DNA of 28,473 bases, taken from assembly GCA_947380655.1 (NCBI GenBank), contig CANCRX010000041.1:1-28473 (forward strand). The letters are read 5' to 3'. Origin of the DNA: Alcaligenaceae bacterium (GTDB lineage Bacteria; Pseudomonadota; Gammaproteobacteria; Burkholderiales; Burkholderiaceae_B). Below, piece after piece: positions 6,609-14,364 of the stretch; the stretch's first letter is position 1; every line of letters starts with the position of its first letter. The position numbers and the translations under genes were made by a program. The notes beneath the pieces are model-generated. The model saw only the letters and a list, made by a program, of their open reading frames with translations, searched no databases and had not been told where the DNA came from.

Positions 6609-8711
6609 ATGGATCGTCGTTCATTTATCAAATCCACTTCAATTCTGGGCTCAGGATTGTTAGTCGGTTTTTCTTTTAAAGACAATATTGCTGTAGCCGC
6701 GGGTGAGGGCTTGACTAATCCATGGTTACAGTTAAATAGCGATAACAGTTTGCGAATTTTTGTTGCTCGTTCTGAAATGGGCCAGGATGTATATACATCG
6801 ATGACGATGCTCATCGCCGATGAGCTCGACTATCCGATTGAAAAAATTAAGATTGAAATGGCACCCGCCAATGCCAAACTTTATGGCAATGATGCGCTAG
6901 GTGGCGCACAGATCACGGGTGGTTCGACATCGATGCGTGATGCATGGATCAAGCTGCGAACGGTAGGCGCAACGGCACGAGAGATGCTGATCGCAGCTGC
7001 TGCACAGAAATGGAATGTCCCTGCTTCAAGCTGCGTAGCAAGTGGTGGCGTGGTGACTTCTGGTTTCAGTAAAGCTACCTACGGCGAACTGGCTGCTGAT
7101 GCAGCCAAACAAAAGCACTCGGGTAAGCCAACGTTAAAAACTAAAGATCAATTCAAATACATCGGCAAAAATATTGGGCGCCTTGATACTCCCGCTAAGG
7201 TAATGGGTACGGCCCAGTACGGGGTAGACGTTCGTGAGCCCAATATGCTTGCTGCATCGCTGGCGATGAGTCCTGTGATCGGTGGCAAGGTTAGGAGCTT
7301 TGATTCGACCGCTGCCAAGGCGGTTAAAGGTGTTGAGGCGATTGTCGAAGTACCTGATGGCGTGGCGGTACTCGCACTTGACTATTTCACAGCCAAGAAA
7401 GCCCGTGATCTGCTTAATATCCTCTGGGATAACGGCAATACTGCTCCTGTTGCAGACATGGCTGTGATCGAAAAAGGTCTGCGAGAGGCCAGCAAGAAAA
7501 AAGGTGCGATTATTGGCAAGGGGGGGAATGTAGAGGCTCCGATGACTGGGGCGACTAAAAAAGTTACCGCCGAGTACCAGATGCCATTTGTTGCACACGC
7601 CACACTTGAGCCAGTGAATTGTTCTGTCAGTATTCAAAATGGCGAATGTCACGTTTGGGGTCCGATTCAATTTCAGCAAGGCGCGCAAGGCGCTGCGATG
7701 GCTGCGTCTGGATTGACTGAGGAAAAGGTCTTCATTCACACTACCTTTATTGGTGGCGGTTACGGTCGCAAACTAGAAAACGATTATGTCGCCCAGGCCA
7801 CATCGATCGCCAAAGCATCTGGTAAGCCTGTGCGGATGATTTGGAGTCGAGAAGACGACATGACCCATGATTACTATCGGCCTATCAGTCTGAGTCAGTT
7901 GACTGGCGGTTTTGATTCAACAGGCAAGCTAACGGGTTTGTCTTCAAAGCTTACTTCACCTTCGGTGACTGCACGCGCGTTTCCCGGGTTTGTTGTCGAT
8001 GGTAGCGACCCTTTCATGAATGAAGGTTCAGCCAACCTGACCTATAACATTGCTAACTATCGTGCTGAAAACGTAATTCACGATACGGGTATTCGCGTAG
8101 GATACTGGCGTGCTGTCAGTAACAACCTGAACGCCTTTGCACTTGAGTCATTCATGGACGAACTCGCCCGTTCTGCAGGCAAAGACCCTGTAGCATTTCG
8201 TATGAGCTTGTTGGACAAACATCCTCGCGCGCAAAAGGTTTTATCGACGGCGGCTGAAAAAGCTGGCTGGGGCAAAAAGCAAGCACCAGGTCATGGACTT
8301 GGTGTGGCGCAGATGGAGTGTTATGACGCCTACATCGCTGTGATTGCAGAGGTATCGCTTAAAAACGGTAAACCGACAGTTCATAAGCTGACTTGCGTAG
8401 TGGATCCAGGGATTTCTGTCCGTCCAGACCAGGTCAAAGCTCAAATCGAAAGTGGTTTATTGCTTGGTTTTTCAACCGCAATGAAAAATAAAATCACCTT
8501 TAAAGACGGTGCCGCGCAACAGACAAACTTTGATTCTTACCCACTGCTAAGAATGTCGGAAACGCCGGTTGTCGACATTACGGTGATCGAAGGGGGTGAA
8601 AAACCGTCTGGTATGGGTGAAGTTGGCACGCCTCTTGCTGCTCCTGCGATTGCGAATGCGATTGTTGCCGCGGGAGGTAAGCGGATTCGCTCATTGCCTT
8701 TTTTGAGTTGA
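6609..8711 (+). CDS. Molybdopterin-binding subunit of the hydroxylase (IorB-like), Tat-exported
   Basis: I set the start at the ATG at 6609 (700 residues), preceded by AAGGAG eight bases upstream; an upstream frame from 6522 runs inside the previous gene and has no such site. The N-terminus DRRSFIKSTSILGSGLL is a twin-arginine signal, so the cofactor is loaded in the cytoplasm and the complex is exported. Molybdenum-hydroxylase marks include GGSTSMRDAW, QMPFVAHATLEP, the cofactor loop GGGYGRK at about 382-388, VGYWRAVSNNLNAFALESFMDELA split across about 500-525, and GMGEVGTP near 668, whose Glu is the likely catalytic base. The family oxidises N-heterocycles or aldehydes; the substrate here is not determinable. 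No cytochrome c acceptor gene and no XdhC-like maturation gene is adjacent. Confidence 0.93.
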   Translation: MDRRSFIKSTSILGSGLLVGFSFKDNIAVAAGEGLTNPWLQLNSDNSLRIFVARSEMGQDVYTSMTMLIADELDYPIEKIKIEMAPANAKLYGNDALGGAQITGGSTSMRDAWIKLRTVGATAREMLIAAAAQKWNVPASSCVASGGVVTSGFSKATYGELAADAAKQKHSGKPTLKTKDQFKYIGKNIGRLDTPAKVMGTAQYGVDVREPNMLAASLAMSPVIGGKVRSFDSTAAKAVKGVEAIVEVPDGVAVLALDYFTAKKARDLLNILWDNGNTAPVADMAVIEKGLREASKKKGAIIGKGGNVEAPMTGATKKVTAEYQMPFVAHATLEPVNCSVSIQNGECHVWGPIQFQQGAQGAAMAASGLTEEKVFIHTTFIGGGYGRKLENDYVAQATSIAKASGKPVRMIWSREDDMTHDYYRPISLSQLTGGFDSTGKLTGLSSKLTSPSVTARAFPGFVVDGSDPFMNEGSANLTYNIANYRAENVIHDTGIRVGYWRAVSNNLNAFALESFMDELARSAGKDPVAFRMSLLDKHPRAQKVLSTAAEKAGWGKKQAPGHGLGVAQMECYDAYIAVIAEVSLKNGKPTVHKLTCVVDPGISVRPDQVKAQIESGLLLGFSTAMKNKITFKDGAAQQTNFDSYPLLRMSETPVVDITVIEGGEKPSGMGEVGTPLAAPAIANAIVAAGGKRIRSLPFLS

Positions 8712-8727
8712 CCTAACAGGAGTTACC

Positions 8728-9696
8728 ATGCGTTTCAGATTGTGGAGTGTTTTAGCTGCGTTATTAATGTCTTGCGCGGTACTGGCACAGTCTGAAACGC
8801 AATGGCCGGGTCAGCCGCTCAGGTTTATCGTCCCGTTTCCGGGCGGGGCCAGTACGCTTGATACCGTTGTCAGACTGGTCACGCCTGATGTTTCAAAGCT
8901 AGCGGGTCAGTCTGTTTTCGTTGAAAACAAGCCGGGTGCCGGCACTGTGATCGGCGTGGATGCTGTCGCCAAAGCAACCGACAAGCACACCTTTGGTGGT
9001 GTTGCGAATAGCTTTACCGTCAACCAGACCTTGGTTAAAAGCCTGCCTTACAACACCAGTAAGGACTTAGTTCCAGTGATCTTGATGGCCCGCACAGCAA
9101 ACGTGCTGGCGGTCAGGGCTGATTTGCCAGTCAATAATCTTCAAGAGTTGATTGCTTATGCCAAGCAACATCCAGGAAAATTGTCATACGGCTCCTTTGG
9201 TAACGGCACCACCCCTCACTTCGCAGGGGAAATGTTGAAGTCCATGGCGGGTATCGATATGGTGCATGTGCCATATAAGGCACAAGGTCCGGCGCTCAAT
9301 GATCTTCTGGGTGGCAATATTGATCTGATGTTTGGCAATTTGCCTGACTTTATTTCGCATATTCGTTCTGGCAAACTCAAAGCAATTGGCACGACTTATC
9401 TGACACGTGCGCCGCTCGCACCAGAAATCCCGACGATTGCAGAACAGGGACTGCCAAAGTTTGAAACGGATTCTTGGTACGGTATTGTGGCTCCAGCCAA
9501 TACCCCGCAGGCGTCAATAGACAAAATGAATGCCTGGGTGAATCAGGCTCTGGCAGATCCTCAAATTAAAAAGAATTTATCTGAGAGGGGGATTGAAATC
9601 CTTGGTGGTACACCAGCTGTTTTCGGTCAGCATATTCAGAGTGAAATCTCGAAATATGCTGAAATAGTGAAATCTTCCAATATGAAAATCGATTAA
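8728..9696 (+). CDS. Second Bug-family periplasmic binding protein
   Basis: The protein has 322 residues. AGGAG at 8718-8722 precedes the ATG. A signal peptide is clear (MRFRLWSVLAALLMSCAVLA, cleaved about residue 20). The Bug signature is present as FPGGASTLDTVVRLV, NKPGAGTVIG, YKAQGPALNDLLGGNIDLM and WYGIVAPANTP. The ligand loop reads GGASTLD rather than the commoner GGGTDA-type sequence of the other Bug protein in this window, hinting at a different ligand. It begins 16 bases after the molybdopterin subunit and ends 5 bases before the dehydrogenase, so it is firmly inside this operon. It may bring the hydroxylase substrate or product to a permease, or act as a periplasmic sensor. Confidence 0.93.
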   Translation: MRFRLWSVLAALLMSCAVLAQSETQWPGQPLRFIVPFPGGASTLDTVVRLVTPDVSKLAGQSVFVENKPGAGTVIGVDAVAKATDKHTFGGVANSFTVNQTLVKSLPYNTSKDLVPVILMARTANVLAVRADLPVNNLQELIAYAKQHPGKLSYGSFGNGTTPHFAGEMLKSMAGIDMVHVPYKAQGPALNDLLGGNIDLMFGNLPDFISHIRSGKLKAIGTTYLTRAPLAPEIPTIAEQGLPKFETDSWYGIVAPANTPQASIDKMNAWVNQALADPQIKKNLSERGIEILGGTPAVFGQHIQSEISKYAEIVKSSNMKID

Positions 9697-9701
9697 TCAA
9701 C

Positions 9702-10529
9702 ATGTCTGACATAAAACAATCCAAACCCTTGCGCATCGCTATCGCCGGCCTGGGCGCCATCGGCAAGTCAATTGCCACCACGCTTGCGCGCGGTAGCGTT
9801 CCTGGGGTAGTGCTGACGGCGGTTTCAGCCAAAAATCAGGACCGCGCCCAGGTTTTTGCTCATACACTCGCGCATCCCGTGAAGGTCTTGTCTATTGGCG
9901 AACTTGAAAAAGAAGCCGATCTGGTGATTGAGTGCGCCCCTGCGGCGTTATTGCCTGAAATCGTTGAGCCCTTTTTGAAAGCGCAGAAACAAGTCATCGT
10001 CTTGTCTGTGGGGGCTTTACTGTTTCATCCTGAGCTCATTGAGATGGCGAAAAAGGAAGGCGGCATTATTCACGTGCCAACAGGCGCATTGATTGGTCTG
10101 GATGCCATGATCGCTGCTGCCGAAGGGAAGATTCATACTGTGCGCATGATTACCCGCAAACCGCCTAATGGTCTGGCGGGTGCGCCCCATCTGGTGGAAA
10201 ACAATATCAGTATTGAGGGGCTGACAGAACCGAAACTGGTATTTACAGGCAATGCGCGTGATGCAGCCAAGGGCTTTCCTGCGAATTTGAATGTCGTGGT
10301 GGCACTCGCGCTGTCCGGCGTAGGTCCTGAAAACACTTTGCTTGAGATCTGGGCCGATCCGACGGTCGTGCGCAATACGCATTCGATCGTAGTGGATTCG
10401 GATGCGGCGAAATTCACGATGACGATGGAAAATATTCCCTCAGAAAATCCGAAGACAGGGCGCATCGTCGCTCAGAGTGTGATTGCCCTGCTACGTAAAA
10501 TGCAATCGAATTTCCGAGTAGGTACTTGA
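9702..10529 (+). CDS. nadX: L-aspartate dehydrogenase-family NAD(P) enzyme
   Basis: The protein has 275 residues. The Rossmann motif is IAIAGLGAIGKSIA (GxGxxG at 16-21). The C-terminal catalytic domain carries the family pattern GNARDAAKGFPANLNV (about 183-198), then ADPTVVRNTHSIVVDSD with the conserved His227, and ENIPSENPKTGRIVAQS. These match aspartate dehydrogenases, which convert L-aspartate to iminoaspartate and then oxaloacetate, and can feed NAD synthesis or amino-acid catabolism. No nadA or nadC is present. Co-operonic placement 5 bases after a Bug gene and behind a molybdenum hydroxylase suggests a catabolic or amino-donor role. The initiation site is weak, so translational coupling is likely. 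The TGA stop lies inside the first unit of a 13-bp repeat array. Confidence 0.88.
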   Translation: MSDIKQSKPLRIAIAGLGAIGKSIATTLARGSVPGVVLTAVSAKNQDRAQVFAHTLAHPVKVLSIGELEKEADLVIECAPAALLPEIVEPFLKAQKQVIVLSVGALLFHPELIEMAKKEGGIIHVPTGALIGLDAMIAAAEGKIHTVRMITRKPPNGLAGAPHLVENNISIEGLTEPKLVFTGNARDAAKGFPANLNVVVALALSGVGPENTLLEIWADPTVVRNTHSIVVDSDAAKFTMTMENIPSENPKTGRIVAQSVIALLRKMQSNFRVGT

Positions 10530-10598
10530 TTTCGGTACTTGATTTGGGTGCTTGATTCAGGGACTCGATTCAGGTACCTAATCTAGGTACCTGACCCA
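10521..10598 (+). repeat. Six-copy degenerate 13-bp tandem repeat
   Basis: Six consecutive 13-base units start at 10521, 10534, 10547, 10560, 10573 and 10586 with consensus GGTACTTGATTCA. They match it at 11, 11, 12, 11, 9 and 10 positions. The stop codon of the aspartate dehydrogenase (10527-10529) lies within unit 1. The array fills most of the convergent gap before the dioxygenase gene. Confidence 0.85.
10570..10594. terminator. 11-bp perfect hairpin inside the repeat array, possible terminator
   Basis: TCAGGTACCTA at 10570-10580 pairs with 10584-10594 over a three-base loop (ATC), formed by units 5 and 6 reading as near-palindromes around GGTACC. It lies between two convergent genes. No T-run follows on either strand, so intrinsic termination is possible but not shown. 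Confidence 0.4.
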
Positions 10599-10632
10599 GA
10601 ACCCTGAGCGGTAAATGAACGTGAACGCCTGA

Positions 10633-11508
10633 TCACGCGACTTTTCTGAGTGGCAGATCCAGAGTTGTGACACGGGTGAGTTCGCGTTTGTATTTGACGT
10701 CATCAAAGGGGCGGGCGCGGTGCATGGTTGTGCGGTTATCCCAGATGACCAGATCGTTGAGTGACCATTCGTGACTCCACACAAACGGTGTCTGTGTGGC
10801 GTGCTCAATCAGATCTTTCAGCAGCAAACGACCTTCAGGGATTGCCCATTCCATGATGCGCGAAGCATGTGAAGCCAGATAGAGGGCAGGTAGAGGATTG
10901 TCCGCACAGATCCGAACGAGCGGATGAATAGCCCCTTTTAGTTTTGCACTTTCTTCTTCAGAAAAATCAAAACCCATCGTGTGGCGTGAGTACACAATTG
11001 AGTGGTGTACGTGCAGATCTGCGATGATTTTTTTTGTTTCTTCGTCCAGTGCCTGATAAGCCGCGCGCATATCGGCAAATTGCGTATCGGCCCGAACCGG
11101 CGGAATATTACGCGCATACAACATGGAGTAACGCCCGGCAGGATCTTCAAACGAGGCATCGGTGTGCCAGATCCGGTTGCTGATGCCATTCATTCGGCGA
11201 CGGTCTTCTGCGCCCAGGATGGCGCCATCCTGTCCGACATTCGAGATGTCCGTGAGTGCTTCGTTACCGAATCTGTTTTTAGCTAATACAGCCGAAGAGG
11301 TCTTGGCGTGCAATACGCCATCCATGCGTTGTGCAAAATCCAGTTGTTCCTGATTGGAAAACTGCTGTTTCTTGAAAACCAACACACCATATTTGGCCAT
11401 TCCGGCCCGCAGTTCGGCCAACGTGGCCTCATCTGTGAGTTGTCGCAAGTCGATGTCGATCACTTCCGCAGCAAATGTTGGATGAAGTGGTTTAAATGTG
11501 ACGCTCAC
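10633..11508 (-). CDS. TauD/TfdA-family Fe(II)/2-oxoglutarate dioxygenase
   Basis: The protein has 291 residues. The start is GTG at 11506-11508, fixed by AGGAGA seven bases upstream. The iron site is His115 and Asp117 (RIWHTDASF) with distal His263 (TMHRARPFD). Arg275 and Arg279 (KRELTRVT) are placed to bind 2-oxoglutarate. The stretch ALYLASHASRIMEW, HATQTPFVWSHEW and DLVIWDNRTTMHR is closer to TfdA-type (2,4-D) dioxygenases than to taurine dioxygenase. Members hydroxylate aryloxyalkanoates, sulfonates or other carboxylates to release an aldehyde or alcohol. It is monocistronic, convergent with the hydroxylase operon and divergent from pckG. Native substrate unknown. Confidence 0.92.
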   Translation of the reverse strand: MSVTFKPLHPTFAAEVIDIDLRQLTDEATLAELRAGMAKYGVLVFKKQQFSNQEQLDFAQRMDGVLHAKTSSAVLAKNRFGNEALTDISNVGQDGAILGAEDRRRMNGISNRIWHTDASFEDPAGRYSMLYARNIPPVRADTQFADMRAAYQALDEETKKIIADLHVHHSIVYSRHTMGFDFSEEESAKLKGAIHPLVRICADNPLPALYLASHASRIMEWAIPEGRLLLKDLIEHATQTPFVWSHEWSLNDLVIWDNRTTMHRARPFDDVKYKRELTRVTTLDLPLRKVA

Positions 11509-11821
11509 AATTGTCTCCTCGTGGCATGCGATAGCTATTTATAGTTTGGTTGCTTTTTTTAACAAATATACTCCTTTCATCCTTCTTGTAAACACGGGAC
11601 GCACGCCTGTGTGTGTTTTGATGGCAGGCGCTTAAATGGTGTTTTTTGATGCACGTTTTTGAGTGCTATGCACACTTCTTGACAAAGATTTCCTGAGTTA
11701 GGCGTGCAAACTCTGCTAACACTTCCTTTGTATCCGTGTCTAGGGGTTTCTCCCCGGTCATTCAAGTGCTAATATTTCAGGCTACCTTAATTGACTTTTG
11801 TCTTCATCCTGAAACATTTAC
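11509..11821. other. Divergent intergenic region between the dioxygenase gene and pckG
   Basis: This 313-base stretch holds no convincing gene; a 62-codon minus-strand frame in it lacks a ribosome site and any family features. Besides the dioxygenase promoter it contains a perfect TTGACA at 11679-11684 without a matching -10, an extended -10-like TGCTAATAT at 11767-11775 that could serve pckG, and a short GGGG/CCCC stem at 11743-11755. No ribosome site is obvious just before the pckG ATG. I recognise no riboswitch. Confidence 0.5.
11538..11565 (-). promoter_or_regulatory. Sigma-70-type promoter of the dioxygenase gene
   Basis: On the minus strand, TTGTTA (complement of 11560-11565) and TATAAA (complement of 11538-11543) are separated by 16 bases. 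Transcription would begin near 11530, giving a leader of about 20 bases that carries the AGGAGA ribosome site before the GTG start. Confidence 0.6.
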
Positions 11822-13678
11822 ATGAATATTTCATTGAACGCTCCCGCATATGTCCGCCACGAGGGTTTAAAAAAGTGGGTCGCAGAGATCGCTGCGAAAG
11901 CGAAGCCGGCCAACATCGTTTGGTGCGACGGGTCTGAAGAAGAGTACAACCGCTTGTGCGCCGAGATGGTGCAGTCAGGCATGTTGCATAAACTCAATGC
12001 TGAAAAGCGCCCTAATTCTTATCTAGCCCGTTCGTCACCAGATGACGTGGCACGCGTCGAAGACCGCACCTTTATTTGTAGCGAACACAAGGCCGACGCC
12101 GGTCCGACCAACAACTGGATTGCTCCGTCCGAGATGCGTGTCAAGCTCGACGAGCTTTTTGAAGGTGCGATGGCTGGCCGTACGATGTACGTGATTCCTT
12201 TCTCGATGGGCCCCTTGGGTTCGCCCATTGCTCAGATTGGGATCGAGTTGTCTGACTCGCCATATGTTGTCGTCAACATGAAAATGATGACGCGCATGGG
12301 TAAAAAAGTATTTGACGTGCTGGGCGACAAAGGTGAATTCGTGCCTTGTGTGCATACCGTGGGTGCACCACTTGCTGCCGGTCAGAAAGATGTCGTCTGG
12401 CCTTGCAACGAAACAAAATATATTGTGCATTTTCCCGAGACCCGCGAGATTTGGTCTTATGGATCAGGGTATGGTGGCAACGCCTTGCTGGGTAAAAAAT
12501 GTTTCGCCTTGCGTATTGCCTCGAACATGGGCCGCAGCGAGTCTTCCGAGACCTCACCAGGCTGGCTGGCTGAGCACATGCTGATTTTGGGTGTTGAAGC
12601 GCCTTGGGGCAAAAAATATCACGTGGCTGCGGCGTTCCCCTCAGCCTGTGGCAAGACCAACTTTGCAATGTTGATCCCGCCGGCAGGTATGGCCCAACAG
12701 GGCTGGAAAATCACCACGATCGGTGATGATATCGCCTGGATCAAGCCTGATGCAAAAGGCAATCTGCGCGCGATTAATCCCGAGGCGGGCTACTTTGGTG
12801 TGGCACCAGGTACGAATAAGTCGTCCAACTTTAATTGCATGGCGACCCTGAGCCAGGACACAATTTTCACCAACGTTGCTCTGACTGATGAGGGTGACGT
12901 ATGGTGGGAAGGCATGACCAAGGTTCCACCTGCGCACGCGATTGACTGGCAGGGCCGTGACTGGACGCCTGAGCTTGCAAAAGAAAAAGGCGTTAAAGCC
13001 GCCCATCCTAATGCACGCTTTACGGTTGCCGCGACTCAAAATCCTGTGCTGGATCCTGAGTGGGACAATCCAGAAGGCGTTGTGATTGATGCGTTTATCT
13101 TTGGCGGACGTCGTTCCACTACCGTTCCTCTCGTGACCGAGGCCCGCGACTGGGCTGAGGGTGTCTATATGGCTGCGACCATGGGTTCAGAGACAACAGC
13201 TGCCGCGGCGGGTCAGTTAGGTGTTGTGCGTCGTGATCCATTCGCGATGTTGCCATTCTGTGGCTACAACATGGCTGAGTATTTCTCGCACTGGTTGGAG
13301 CTCGGTGAGCACCTCGAGGAATCTGGCGCGAAATTGCCGAAGATTTTCTGTGTCAACTGGTTCCGTACCGATGAAGACGGCAAGTTTGTCTGGCCAGGAT
13401 TCTCTGAAAATACCCGTGTCCTGAAATGGATGCTTGAGCGGATCGAAGGCGAGGCCAAAGGCAGTGAGCACGTATTCGGTATAACCCCTGGTTATGCAGA
13501 CCTTGATTGGAACGGCATGGATTTTTCTGTCGAAAAATTCAATACCATCACGTCGATCGATAATGCCGCATGGCGCAAAGAGTTTGAGTTACATACTGAA
13601 CTGTTTGAGCGTTTGGCCCATGGTTTGCCTGATGCCCTGATCAAAATCAAAGCGACCTTTGAGACGCGTTTGGGTTAA
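11822..13678 (+). CDS. pckG: Phosphoenolpyruvate carboxykinase (GTP)
   Basis: The 618-residue length is normal for the GTP-dependent family. The enzyme converts oxaloacetate and GTP to PEP, CO2 and GDP in the cytosol, the first step of gluconeogenesis from C4 acids. Visible motifs are the N-terminal substrate region (YLARSSPDDVARVEDRTFIC), SMGPLGSP, the kinase P-loop FPSACGKTNFAML around residue 274 (its Cys is the hyper-reactive cysteine of the GTP class), IGDDIAWI with metal-binding acidic residues, and FGGRRSTTVPLV. The start is the ATG at 11822; the ribosome site is weak. A strong terminator ends the unit, so it is likely monocistronic. It suits an organism living on organic acids, as the neighbouring uptake and dehydratase genes suggest. 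Confidence 0.97.
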   Translation: MNISLNAPAYVRHEGLKKWVAEIAAKAKPANIVWCDGSEEEYNRLCAEMVQSGMLHKLNAEKRPNSYLARSSPDDVARVEDRTFICSEHKADAGPTNNWIAPSEMRVKLDELFEGAMAGRTMYVIPFSMGPLGSPIAQIGIELSDSPYVVVNMKMMTRMGKKVFDVLGDKGEFVPCVHTVGAPLAAGQKDVVWPCNETKYIVHFPETREIWSYGSGYGGNALLGKKCFALRIASNMGRSESSETSPGWLAEHMLILGVEAPWGKKYHVAAAFPSACGKTNFAMLIPPAGMAQQGWKITTIGDDIAWIKPDAKGNLRAINPEAGYFGVAPGTNKSSNFNCMATLSQDTIFTNVALTDEGDVWWEGMTKVPPAHAIDWQGRDWTPELAKEKGVKAAHPNARFTVAATQNPVLDPEWDNPEGVVIDAFIFGGRRSTTVPLVTEARDWAEGVYMAATMGSETTAAAAGQLGVVRRDPFAMLPFCGYNMAEYFSHWLELGEHLEESGAKLPKIFCVNWFRTDEDGKFVWPGFSENTRVLKWMLERIEGEAKGSEHVFGITPGYADLDWNGMDFSVEKFNTITSIDNAAWRKEFELHTELFERLAHGLPDALIKIKATFETRLG

Positions 13679-13715
13679 TTTTGCATGCCAATTGTTGGCT
13701 GATGTTTGCTTGATT

Positions 13716-13750
13716 AAAATGACCTCGATTAATACCGAGGTCATTTTTTT
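13716..13750 (+). terminator. Intrinsic terminator of pckG
   Basis: AAAATGACCTCG at 13716-13727 pairs with CGAGGTCATTTT at 13736-13747 over an eight-base loop, followed by T through 13750. It lies 38 bases after the pckG stop. The A-run on the left makes it potentially bidirectional. Confidence 0.92.
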
Positions 13751-13814
13751 GAGTGAATATTAATTTTGTGCGTGCATTTCCCATCTCAAACGCATTTCAG
13801 CCCAGGAATCTGTC

Positions 13815-14288
13815 TTGATTAACACATCAGAATATGTATTTAATTTGGATGCCATTATTTTTGGAGGAGCGATGCTCTTCCTGATTCTGGTTATTCACGC
13901 TTCATATATGTTTTTTATCAGTAGCCAGTATGAAAAAATTACTGACAAACTGATTGCCTCTAATCGTTTTGAGCTGGTTAGGATGGTTTTTTTCTTGACG
14001 GCATTTCTGTTGACCCTATCCCATTTATTTGAAATCTTTGTCTGGGGCTATGCGCTGAGCTTATCAGGCCTTATTCCCAATGCTCATCATGCAATGGTAT
14101 TTGCTGGCAGCGCCTACACAACAGTAGGATTTGGCACCGATCCACTGCCTATCGGTTGGGAACTGGTGATGGTTGTCATTGCCTTGAGTGGCATGGTTGC
14201 TTTTGGCTGGTCAATATCCGTTTTATTCGGCATGACACAGGCTGTGAATATTGCCAGCCAAAAAAGAAAAGAGATGAAATCGCTTTAA
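13815..14288 (+). CDS. Small K+-channel-like membrane protein (Ion_trans_2 type)
   Basis: The protein has 157 residues. I accept the TTG at 13815 as start because AGGA lies eight bases upstream and a later ATG would damage the first helix. Transmembrane helices are seen at about 15-36, 56-82 and 115-140. Between the last two is a pore helix and filter: FAGSAYTTVGFGTDPLP, with TVGFG at 103-107, close to the TVGYG potassium selectivity filter. The architecture is one extra N-terminal helix plus a two-helix pore, and the C-terminus is short and basic with no RCK or cyclic-nucleotide domain. It presumably forms a tetrameric inner-membrane cation pore; gating is unknown. It stands alone after the pckG terminator. 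Confidence 0.85.
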   Translation: MINTSEYVFNLDAIIFGGAMLFLILVIHASYMFFISSQYEKITDKLIASNRFELVRMVFFLTAFLLTLSHLFEIFVWGYALSLSGLIPNAHHAMVFAGSAYTTVGFGTDPLPIGWELVMVVIALSGMVAFGWSISVLFGMTQAVNIASQKRKEMKSL

Positions 14289-14323
14289 GTTGTATGTCCA
14301 CTTAGTATTTTTTATTCATATTA

Positions 14324-14364
14324 ATCCTTGTATATCCGTCACGACATGATTAAAATACAAGGAT
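14324..14364. repeat. 10-bp inverted repeat spanning the ATPase start codon
   Basis: ATCCTTGTAT at 14324-14333 is the exact reverse complement of 14355-14364, with 21 bases between. The right arm contains the only Shine-Dalgarno-like bases (AAGG) and the first two bases of the ATG at 14363. It could be a repressor operator or, if transcription began further upstream, a hairpin closing the initiation site. Confidence 0.6.
14328..14356 (+). promoter_or_regulatory. Putative promoter for a leaderless ATPase mRNA
   Basis: TTGTAT at 14328-14333 and TAAAAT at 14351-14356 are separated by 17 bases. A start about seven bases downstream of the -10 would fall on the ATG at 14363, giving an mRNA with no leader. 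The -35 lies inside the left inverted-repeat arm, so a bound repressor could cover the promoter. Confidence 0.4.

Noticed and set aside
7134..7739. Minus-strand open frame (201 codons) inside the molybdopterin subunit gene
   Set aside because: Antisense shadow of a well-supported gene; its translation shows no domain or signal.
10521..10598. CRISPR array
   Set aside because: The units are 13 bases, directly adjacent with no spacers, and no cas gene is present.
11679..11684. Perfect TTGACA as a pckG promoter
   Set aside because: No acceptable -10 hexamer lies 15-19 bases downstream, so I do not call it a promoter by itself.
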